DNA of 39,654 bases from Hymenobacter coccineus (GTDB taxonomy: Bacteria > Bacteroidota > Bacteroidia > Cytophagales > Hymenobacteraceae): assembly GCF_001816125.1 (NCBI RefSeq), contig NZ_MDZA01000277.1, positions 1 through 39,654 of the forward strand. Direction: 5' to 3'. The translations under genes were made by a program, and so were the position numbers. Of this stretch, positions 33,342 through 39,654 are shown piece after piece. How positions within the stretch are numbered: the first letter of the stretch is position 1; each line of letters begins with the position of its first letter. The notes beneath the pieces were generated by a model that saw only the letters and a program-made list of their open reading frames with translations, did not search any database and was not told the DNA's origin.

Positions 33342-33772
33342 CAACTAGCTGAATTTGAGGAAATGCTACGGGGCCGGCGGCGGTGGGCCCCACCGGTCCA
33401 GTGCCGGTTCTGGAGCTTGTAAGCAGCTAACTCCCGATTCGACCACAGGGTTTGGTAATTGCGCTGGTCGCGCAGCAGCAGCGGGTCGCGGGCCATGAAC
33501 TCGAGGAGCTGCAACACCAGGGCCGCGGCCTCGTCCTTCAGGGAATAGAACATCCAGTTGTCGAGGCGGCGCACGCTCACCAGGCCGGCGTTTTTTAAAT
33601 ACGCCAGTTGGCGCGAAGTTTTGGTCTGGGTGAAATCGAGCACTTGCTCGAGGTCGGCTACTACCATTTCGCGGTTGCGCCAGAGCAGGTGCAGGATGCG
33701 CACACGGCTTTCGTCACCGAAGGCTTTAAATATTTGCTGACCGAACGCAACCGTGAAATGTTTCAAGTGCAT
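33341..33772 (-). CDS. ArsR-family transcriptional regulator
   Basis: 143 residues. Winged helix-turn-helix: FKAFGDESRVRILHLLWRNREMVVADLEQVLDFTQTKTSRQLAYLKNAGLVSVRRLDNWMFYSL is the classical ArsR core (about 15-80). Metal-sensing CVC motif is absent and no cysteine at all is seen in the helix, so it senses something other than arsenic through that site. A C-terminal tail rich in Arg/Ser follows. It heads an operon with a ferredoxin and a HAD phosphatase and probably controls it. Divergent from the gene at 33875. Confidence 0.9.
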   Translation of the reverse strand: MHLKHFTVAFGQQIFKAFGDESRVRILHLLWRNREMVVADLEQVLDFTQTKTSRQLAYLKNAGLVSVRRLDNWMFYSLKDEAAALVLQLLEFMARDPLLLRDQRNYQTLWSNRELAAYKLQNRHWTGGAHRRRPRSISSNSAS

Positions 33773-33847
33773 CTGGTGTCTGGAATCCGGTGCTTACCGT
33801 AAGTTTCCTGTTAGCCGAAGGGAAAGCCAGCCCGGCCTTACTGGTTG

Positions 33848-33855
33848 TATATTTG
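33848..33855 (+). promoter_or_regulatory. -7 box TATATTTG
   Basis: Full TAnnTTTG match 20 bases before the ATG at 33875. No -33 TTTG at the expected position. Confidence 0.5.
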
Positions 33856-33874
33856 CTTACTAGCCCGCCCACCC

Positions 33875-34567
33875 ATGTCCTACACCAGCCGCCCCCGGGG
33901 TCTCTCGTTTACTCTCGCCGCCGTGCTGGCGGTGTTTCTGCTGCTGCTGGCCGCGCCCGGGGCCCAGGCCCAAGGCAAACGCAAGGTAATCCAGTTTACT
34001 GGTATTGTGGCGAGCGGCGACAGCCTGCTGGGTGTGCCCGGGGCCACGGTGTACGTGCCGAAGGCCGGCCGCGGCACCGCCACTAATATCTACGGCTACT
34101 TTTCGATGGCCGTACTGGCCGGCGACAGCATCGTAATTCGTTCGCTGGGTTATGCTAATGAGGTAGTTAAAATCCCTGCCGACTACCAGCGCACGAGCTA
34201 TTCGGTGGTTGTGTCGCTGCGCGAGGATGCCACGGTGCTGCCCGAGGTACGGGTGTTCCCCTACGCTACCGAGCGCGAATTCAAGGCCGCCTTCCTGGCC
34301 ATGGCCATCCCAAGCGAGAGCCGCACGCCGGGGGCCGACGCCCTCAACGAGCAGACCATGCGCCGCATTTTCAACACGCTGCCCATGAGTTCGACGGCGG
34401 CCTATCGCCAGACCATGGGATTGCAGCAGCAGAACTACCAGGCCCGCATGGGGTTGGGCCAGTCGCTACAGGCCAACAACCCGCTCACCAACCCATTCAG
34501 CTGGCTCAAGTTCGTTCAGCAGGTGAAGAGCGGCGAATTCAAGAAGAAAGAGGGCGTCGACTATTAA
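33875..34567 (+). CDS. exported protein with carboxypeptidase-regulatory-like domain
   Basis: 230 residues from the ATG at 33875. A TTG ten codons upstream would start inside the -7 box. Signal peptide LSFTLAAVLAVFLLLLAAPGAQAQ. Then one CarboxypepD_reg-like beta-sandwich domain (QFTGIVASGDSLLGVPGATVYVPKAGRGTATNIYGYFSM, VIRSLGYANEVVKIP), as seen at the N-terminus of SusC/TonB receptors, but no barrel follows. The rest is helical and Gln/Asn-rich (TAAYRQTMGLQQQNYQ) with a basic tail (KKKEG). Role unknown, probably periplasmic. Confidence 0.82.
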   Translation: MSYTSRPRGLSFTLAAVLAVFLLLLAAPGAQAQGKRKVIQFTGIVASGDSLLGVPGATVYVPKAGRGTATNIYGYFSMAVLAGDSIVIRSLGYANEVVKIPADYQRTSYSVVVSLREDATVLPEVRVFPYATEREFKAAFLAMAIPSESRTPGADALNEQTMRRIFNTLPMSSTAAYRQTMGLQQQNYQARMGLGQSLQANNPLTNPFSWLKFVQQVKSGEFKKKEGVDY

Positions 34568-34675
34568 CGCCGTTTGGGGCCCCGGGCGGCTGATTGCTAA
34601 GCCGTTCGGTAACTCCCGGACCGCTTCTGGTGTTATAGGAAGGATTTGCTAACCACTTATTCTTACTCTGTAGCC

Positions 34676-36046
34676 ATGGATACAAATATTCCATTTTCTG
34701 ACAAGCCGCGGGTCGTTATTGTGGGCTGCGGCTTTGGGGGCCTCCAGTTAGCCAAGGATTTGGCCGACGCGCCGGTACAGGTAGTGGTGGTCGACCGCAA
34801 CAACTACCACAATTTCCAGCCCCTGCTGTACCAGGTGGCCACGGGGGCCCTGGAGGCCGACAGCATTGCCTACCCGGTGCGCAAAATCTTCGCGGGCCAG
34901 CGCAATTTCTTCTTTCGCCTGGCCGATGTGACGGGCATAGAATCGTCTGCCAACACGCTGCACACCAGCGTGGGCGAGATTCGCTACGACTACCTGGTGC
35001 TGGCCACTGGCTCGCTCACCAACTTCTTCGGCATTGAGAGCATTGAGCGCAACGCCATGCAAATCAAGAGCATCCCGAATGCCCTGAACCTGCGCAGCTT
35101 CATCTTCCAGAACTTCGAGAGAGCCCTGCTCACCGCCGATCCGGTCGAGCGCCAGGCGCTGATGAACATTGTGGTGGTGGGCGGGGGCCCCACGGGCGTC
35201 GAAATCAGCGGCTCGCTGGCCGAGATGCGCAAGCACGTGCTGCCCAAGGACTACCCCGAACTGGACCTGGCCCAGATGCAGATTTTTCTGGTCGAGGCCG
35301 GGCCGGCACTGCTGGGGCCCATGTCGCCTGCCTCGCAGGCCGACGCCAGCCGCTACTTAAATGAGCTGGGCGTAAAAGTGCGGCTCAGCACCTCGGTGAA
35401 TCGGTTTGAGGACAACAAGGCGTATTACTCTGATACCGAGTTTATCCCTACCGAGAACCTGATTTGGGCCGCCGGCGTGAATGGCGCCGCCCTGCCTGGC
35501 CTGCCCGACGCCGTGGTGACCCGCAACAAGCGCGTGACCGTGAACCAGTGGAACCAGGTGGAAGGCCTGGCCAACGTATTTGCCATCGGCGACGTGGCTA
35601 ACCTCGTGACCGACGAGATGCCCAAGGGCTTGCCCATGCTGGCCCCCGTGGCCCAGCAGCAAGCCTCGCTGCTGGCTAAAAACCTGGTGCGCCTCACCAA
35701 GGGCGAAGCGCCCCAGCCCTTCGAGTACCTCAACAAGGGCGTGATGGCCATTGTGGCCCGCAACAAAGCCGTGGTGGACCTGCCTAAGGGCGTGCATTTC
35801 AACGGCTTTTTTGGCTGGATGACGTGGCTGTTTGTGCACCTGATGACGCTGGTGGGCTTCCGCAATAAGGTGGTGGCCTTGGTGGACTGGGCCTTCAGCT
35901 ACTTCAGCTCCGACCAGGCCCTGCGCCTCATCATCCGCCCCTTCAAGCGCCGCGACCTGCGCGACGACCAAGGCAAGCGCACCGCCGAGCACCTCACTGC
36001 CACGGCCGAGTACAACCCAGGGCCCCCAGCCATTCAGGAGGCGTAA
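34676..36046 (+). CDS. ndh: type II NADH:quinone dehydrogenase
   Basis: 456 residues from the ATG at 34676. A TTG ten codons upstream is less likely. FAD-binding GCGFGG (17-22), NADH-binding GGGPTG (169-174), and the FAD motif AIGDVA later on. A hydrophobic C-terminal part (HFNGFFGWMTWLFVHLMTLVGF) anchors it at the membrane. It oxidises NADH and reduces quinone without pumping protons, giving a bypass of complex I. Substrate NADH rather than NADPH is an inference. It ends at a strong terminator. Confidence 0.92.
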   Translation: MDTNIPFSDKPRVVIVGCGFGGLQLAKDLADAPVQVVVVDRNNYHNFQPLLYQVATGALEADSIAYPVRKIFAGQRNFFFRLADVTGIESSANTLHTSVGEIRYDYLVLATGSLTNFFGIESIERNAMQIKSIPNALNLRSFIFQNFERALLTADPVERQALMNIVVVGGGPTGVEISGSLAEMRKHVLPKDYPELDLAQMQIFLVEAGPALLGPMSPASQADASRYLNELGVKVRLSTSVNRFEDNKAYYSDTEFIPTENLIWAAGVNGAALPGLPDAVVTRNKRVTVNQWNQVEGLANVFAIGDVANLVTDEMPKGLPMLAPVAQQQASLLAKNLVRLTKGEAPQPFEYLNKGVMAIVARNKAVVDLPKGVHFNGFFGWMTWLFVHLMTLVGFRNKVVALVDWAFSYFSSDQALRLIIRPFKRRDLRDDQGKRTAEHLTATAEYNPGPPAIQEA

Positions 36047-36065
36047 GTAGGGCTTTCGTAAACGC

Positions 36066-36104
36066 AAAAAGGCCGTCATGCTACTATAGCGTGACGGCCT
36101 TTTT
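36066..36104. terminator. bidirectional terminator between ndh and the M16 gene
   Basis: 13-bp perfect outer stem (36066-36078 with 36092-36104) that continues through one G-U pair to a five-base loop (actat). AAAAA and TTTTT flanks allow termination from both directions. Confidence 0.9.
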
Positions 36105-36123
36105 ATGTCTCCTTGCTAACTTT

Positions 36124-37392
36124 TTAGGCCCCCGCCACCACTACTTGCAGGGCGTCGGGCGATAGGTATTCCTGGGCCAGGCGCTGGAGGGTGGGGGCGT
36201 CGGTGGCCTCAATTTGCTGCACGAACTGGGTGTAGTAGTCGGCGGGCAGGTGCATCAGCACAATGTTGCGGTACTTATCGGCCTGCTCGAACACCGTGGA
36301 CAGGTCGTTGGCAAACTTGCCGAGGGTGTAATTTTTCACCGTTTCCAGCTCGTCGGCCGGAATGAGCTCTTCCTGCAAACGGCGCAGTTCGTGCTGGATT
36401 TCGGCCACCGCCAGCGGGGCGCTGTCGCCCTTCACATCGGTGCCGATGAGCAGGGCCGTGGCCTGCTCGCGGTTGGTAACGGCGGCCGAAATGCCGTAGG
36501 TCAAGCCCTTGTCCTCGCGGATGTTGCGCATCAGGCGCGAGCCGAAGTAGCCGCCCAATACCTTAATCAGCAGGTTCAACTGGTGGGTTTTGGGATGGTG
36601 CGGGGTGGGCCAAGGCCGCCCGAGGCGCAACGAAGCCTGCAAGCTGCCGGCCACCGTCACGTGGTCGTGCCCGGGCTGGAACGGCGCCAGGGCTCCGGCG
36701 GCCGGCGGCGTGGGGGCCCCGGTGGGGCCCTGGCCCAAGGTGTCGGCCACCAGCTGCTGGTGCTCGGCCACGTCGCCGCACAGGAATATTTCGGCCCCAC
36801 CCAGCGGGTAAGCCGCCCGGTGGAAGGCCTGCACATCGGCGCAGGTGAGGGCCAGGAAAGCATCTTCGTCGAACAGCTGGCCGTAGGGGTGGGCCGCGCC
36901 GAACAGGTGCTCGTTGAAGCGCTCGGAGGCGCGGTAGCCGGCCTTGCGGCGCTCCACCTGCACATTCTGCACGGTGCGGGTTTTCAACAGGCCCAGTTCG
37001 TATTCTGGGAACGTGGGCTGAGTGAGGACCTCGTGCACCAGCGGCAGCAGCGTGGGCAGGTGCCGCGTGAGGCAATACAGCGTGAGCATGGCGCGGTCGG
37101 GGCCTGATTCGCACTCAATGGAGGCGCCGTAGAAGGCTACCTCGTCGGCAATCTGGCGGGCAGTGCGGGTGGTGGTGCCTTCGAGCAGCATCCGGGCCGT
37201 GAGCAGGGCCAGGCTGGGTTTGGGCTCGGCAATTTTGCCAGCGGGCAGCACCACTTGCAGGCGCACCACGGGCTGGGCATCGTTGGCCAGCACGTGGAGG
37301 CGGGCGGCGTTGGTTAAGGGCATCACCTCCGCCGCGGCCAGGGCCACGCGGGCCAGGGGCTGCAAAGGAGGAGCAACGGTACGGTCGAGCAT
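36124..37392 (-). CDS. M16 family peptidase homologue without the zinc-binding motif
   Basis: 422 residues from the ATG at 37392. An open upstream extension of 68 residues reads through the 66-bp inverted repeat and is rejected. The M16 fold is clear: LLTARMLLEGTTTRTARQIADEV, then GFLxCG-like (IFLCGDVAEHQQ) and the Arg/Tyr motif RNIREDKGLTYGISA. HXXEH is replaced by ARMLLEG, so no zinc site. In M16B heterodimers such a subunit supplies the Arg/Tyr pair to a catalytic partner. No partner with HXXEH is in the window. No signal peptide, so cytoplasmic by sequence. Confidence 0.87.
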   Translation of the reverse strand: MLDRTVAPPLQPLARVALAAAEVMPLTNAARLHVLANDAQPVVRLQVVLPAGKIAEPKPSLALLTARMLLEGTTTRTARQIADEVAFYGASIECESGPDRAMLTLYCLTRHLPTLLPLVHEVLTQPTFPEYELGLLKTRTVQNVQVERRKAGYRASERFNEHLFGAAHPYGQLFDEDAFLALTCADVQAFHRAAYPLGGAEIFLCGDVAEHQQLVADTLGQGPTGAPTPPAAGALAPFQPGHDHVTVAGSLQASLRLGRPWPTPHHPKTHQLNLLIKVLGGYFGSRLMRNIREDKGLTYGISAAVTNREQATALLIGTDVKGDSAPLAVAEIQHELRRLQEELIPADELETVKNYTLGKFANDLSTVFEQADKYRNIVLMHLPADYYTQFVQQIEATDAPTLQRLAQEYLSPDALQVVVAGA

Positions 37393-37426
37393 ATCGGGGA
37401 AGAATGGATTAAGTGGGTATTCGTTG

Positions 37427-37581
37427 TTTAGTTTTCGGTTGTTGATTATTGGGGACCCCGAGGTGTACCGCCAAGCTGCGCTTGGCCTTGCCCCAGGGGC
37501 CCTAGAAGCAGCATAGGCAAGGCCAAGCACAGCTTGGCGGTACACCTCGGGGTCCCCAATAATCAACAACTGAAAACTAAA
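37427..37581. repeat. large inverted repeat, 66-bp arms
   Basis: Arms 37427-37492 and 37516-37581 match at 64 of 66 positions around a 23-base loop that holds AGGGGCCCT. The element lies between porV's terminator and the M16 gene. Its ends (ttttcggttgttgattattgg) are AT-rich while the middle is GC-rich. The two copies differ only where a G-U pair would still form in RNA, which suggests the folded form is kept. It looks like a MITE or REP-type element. Confidence 0.9.
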
Positions 37582-37638
37582 AAAGGGAAGCGCCAAAAAA
37601 CCGCGGCTGGACCGGTGGGCTTTTTGGCGCTTCCCTTT
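37582..37638 (-). terminator. porV terminator
   Basis: Perfect 18-bp stem, 37582-37599 with 37621-37638, with a 21-base loop. On the minus strand it ends in a T-run (tttttt). It follows the porV stop by 39 bases. Confidence 0.88.
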
Positions 37639-37676
37639 CTACGTATTTCCACGCGGAACCGCGAAAAAAAACGGGG

Positions 37677-38900
37677 CTAGTTGTTGGGCAAGTTGCCGCT
37701 GGTGCCGCCCGAATCGCCATCGAAGGCTTCGGCCAGCTTGTTGAAGTTGAAGTGCAGCGATACGCGAATGGTCTGGGCCAGGGGGTTAGCCTGCGAGTTG
37801 GGCACAAGGTAGGCCCCGTCGATGCCGAACACCTGGTAGCGCACGCCCAGGCCGAAGCTGGCGTACTGCCGGGCCCCCTTGTCGGGGTTCTCGTAGAAGT
37901 AGCCAGCGCGGGCGTACAGCAGGTCGTTGTAGCTGTACTCCAGGCCCCCCGACAGGTTGATTTCCTGCAATTCTTCCTTAAATCCACCCGGCGCATCAGT
38001 GAACGAGCTCAACACTGCGCTGATAGGACCCTTCTGTCCCCGAGCTCTATTCTCAGCCGCAACGCGGTTTCTGATGGTGGGGTCGTTGGTGGGGTTATCC
38101 TCGTAGTAAGGGGAGGGCACCAGCAACTTGCTCACGTCGAAGGCCAGCGTGATTTTGTTGTATTGGTCAATTTGGCGGGTGATGGCGGTGCCCAGCTTCA
38201 GGGTGGTGGGCAGGAAGCTGGCGTTTATCGGATCGGTATAAGTCATCTTATTACCGACGTTGCTGACGGTTGCCCCAAACGCGATGTTGTAGAGGCCCGT
38301 CCCGATGCTCGTGTCCTTGTTGTAGTAGGCCCCCACGTCCACGGCGACGGCGTTGCCGGGCCGGGCGTCGGGGATGCTGCCCCCGGTGAGGTTGGAGCGG
38401 ATGTAGCGGGCCGATACGCCCAGGCCGAAGTTCTCGCTCAGCTTCTGGCCGTAGGACACGGTGAGGGCGTACTCCTTGGGGTTGAAGGTGGCGCCCTCAA
38501 TGTTGTTGGCGTCGCGGTACTGAATCTGGCCCAGGTCGAAGTACAGCAGCGAGGCTGAAAGGGCCGAGCGCTCGCCCACCTTGGCATAGCCCGAGAGGTA
38601 CGAGAGGCCCATGTCGTCGGTGATGCTGCGCAGCCACGGCGTGTACGACGGCGACACCGAGTATTTGTACGGCACGAAGCCCAGCTTGCCCGGGTTGTAG
38701 AATGCCGCGTTGGCGTCGGGTGAGAGGGCCACCCCGGCCTCGCCCAGCGCCGCCGAGCGCGAGTCGGGGCTGAGGGTGAGGATGGGCACGGCCGTGGTAA
38801 TGGTTTTGGAGAAGTTCTGGGCGTGGGCCGCGGTGGCACCGCCCAGCAGGGCCGCGAGCAGCGCCAGGCGCTGGGAAGTAACGGGAGTAGGGAGTTGCAT
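37677..38900 (-). CDS. porV: PorV, type IX secretion outer-membrane shuttle protein
   Basis: 407 residues. Signal peptide to about residue 27 (AAHAQ). FadL-like 14-strand barrel of the PorV/LptO family: ITTAVPILTLSPDSRSAALGEAGVALSPDANAAFYNPGKLGFVPYKYSVSPSYTPWL is diagnostic. PorV collects cargo from the translocon and hands it to the sortase PorU. The C-terminal YQVFGIDGAYLVPNSQANPLAQTIRVSLHFNF is also typical. It is 56 bases downstream of the porU stop, in the order porU-porV that is common in Bacteroidota. A partial -7 box (TTTCTTTG, 38933-38940) lies in between. Confidence 0.95.
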   Translation of the reverse strand: MQLPTPVTSQRLALLAALLGGATAAHAQNFSKTITTAVPILTLSPDSRSAALGEAGVALSPDANAAFYNPGKLGFVPYKYSVSPSYTPWLRSITDDMGLSYLSGYAKVGERSALSASLLYFDLGQIQYRDANNIEGATFNPKEYALTVSYGQKLSENFGLGVSARYIRSNLTGGSIPDARPGNAVAVDVGAYYNKDTSIGTGLYNIAFGATVSNVGNKMTYTDPINASFLPTTLKLGTAITRQIDQYNKITLAFDVSKLLVPSPYYEDNPTNDPTIRNRVAAENRARGQKGPISAVLSSFTDAPGGFKEELQEINLSGGLEYSYNDLLYARAGYFYENPDKGARQYASFGLGVRYQVFGIDGAYLVPNSQANPLAQTIRVSLHFNFNKLAEAFDGDSGGTSGNLPNN

Positions 38901-38956
38901 AAAGCGAATAAGGATGAGCCACTAAGTCGGCTACAAAGAAAACGTTTTAAATTGGA

Positions 38957-39654
38957 TTAATTGAGGATAACCAATTTTTCAAACTTGGAAGCCGTGGCTT
39001 GGTCACGCTGGGCCCGCACGCTCACCCGGTACACGTACACGCCGCGCGCCAGCTGGTCGTTGAATTCGTCGCGCCCGTCCCAGCTGATGCTTTTCTGGTG
39101 CGGCTCGCTGTTGACGATGTTGGCCGTGAGGGTGCGCACGAGCTTGCCCGACACGGTAAAGATCTGCACCTGCACATCGAGGTCGTCGCCCTCGCGGTTC
39201 TGGTCAAAGTGAAACGTAGTAGCACTGGCAAACGGATTGGGGTAGTTGAGCACATGCGACAAAGCCAGCTGCTCGGTGCGGGCCACGATGAACTCAATCT
39301 CGCGCTCCGTGGAGTTGTTGTAAGTGTCCCAGGCCTTTATCTTCAAGGTGTGGGGCCCCACCGCCAAATCTTTATATAAATACTTCACCTGCCCCGAGCG
39401 GAAGTCGTCGACCTTGCCCACGTAGGCATCGTTGAGCAGCGTGAGGTTCGCGGGGTCGCCGTCAAGCACCGCCGTAATCTCGTGCCCGATGCCCGCGCCG
39501 GTGGTGTTGATGCCCGAATTGTCGCTCAGGTTGGCCAGCAGAGTGGTGTTCTGCCCCGTGAGGCCCCCGAAGGCGAACGTTTCGCTGTCCATGAACAAAG
39601 CCACGGCGGGCGGCACCGTGTCGCGGGCGGTGCCGGTGGCCGCGCCCGCCTACC
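38957..39654 (-). CDS. porU: PorU, type IX secretion sortase, C-terminal part (runs off the window)
   Basis: At least 230 residues of the C-terminal region. Blocks PPAVALFMDSETFAFGGLTGQNTTLLANLSDNSGINTTGAGIGHEITAVLDG and VLNYPNPFASATTFHFDQN are the PorU C-terminal domains. The gingipain-like protease domain lies outside. PorU cleaves sorting domains and attaches cargo to A-LPS. In the frame read here a TAG occurs at 39650-39652, three codons from the window edge. The adjacent frame gives VGG, so one extra base near 39644 would join them. Either the protein is frameshifted at this point or the edge bases contain an error. Confidence 0.88.

Noticed and set aside
37393..37596. N-terminal extension of the M16 homologue
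   Set aside because: The extra 68 residues are a translation of the 66-bp inverted repeat and its flank. The conserved protein starts at the ATG at 37392.

Overview
The window looks like chromosomal DNA from a high-GC member of the Bacteroidota. Hymenobacter or a close Cytophagales relative is my best guess, inferred from gene content rather than a database match. Three things support it: type IX secretion genes (porU, porV, porZ), a short NuoG of the Bacteroidota kind, and many TAnnTTTG -7 promoter boxes with few Shine-Dalgarno sites. Most of the window is roughly 60-65 % GC. rodA (479-1774) and the stretch 19722-21000 are visibly more AT-rich.

Layout. 1-371: 3' end of a 23S rRNA, a 5S rRNA and a terminator. 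479-1774: rodA. 1771-3967: two minus-strand genes of unknown role. 4004-8381: plus-strand ferredoxin, tdk, porZ (split by a frameshift) and recO. 8391-8528: a long inverted repeat. 8531-12330: a minus-strand block of three FKBP-type prolyl isomerases headed by a DHH phosphoesterase (nrnA-like) that is frameshifted into its neighbour. 12554-12961: ndk. 13199-14488: nucleoside permease. 14631-15428: an M50-like membrane protein broken into four reading-frame changes. 15500-17702: minus-strand sod, tadA and two exported proteins. 17934-19697: aspS. 19722-20949: an AT-richer accessory patch with an exported protein (frameshifted) and a small-protein/nucleotidyltransferase pair. 21429-29771: minus-strand nuoABCDEFGHIJ, ending at a terminator with no nuoK-N. 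29900-30511: Uma2-family gene. 30562-32226: pruA. 32314-33772: ArsR regulator, thioredoxin-like ferredoxin and YjjG-type HAD phosphatase. 33875-36046: exported carboxypeptidase-regulatory-like protein and a type II NADH dehydrogenase. 36124-39654: M16 peptidase homologue without the zinc motif, a 66-bp-arm inverted repeat, porV and the C-terminal part of porU.

How the parts work together. Complex I (nuoA-J) and NDH-2 are alternative NADH entry points to the quinone pool. PorU, PorV and PorZ are three of the four parts of the cell-surface attachment complex that cleaves and anchors type IX cargo. tdk, ndk, the nucleoside permease and the YjjG-like phosphatase all touch nucleotide metabolism but are not one operon.

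I found no clear new defence or biosynthetic system. What stands out is: (i) repeated one-base frame breaks, several at GC-rich palindromes, in otherwise well-conserved genes; (ii) strong over-representation of the palindrome GGGGCCCC; (iii) long hairpin or heptamer-repeat elements between genes, including inside the nuo operon; (iv) a small two-gene cassette with a nucleotidyltransferase that resembles a toxin-antitoxin arrangement.
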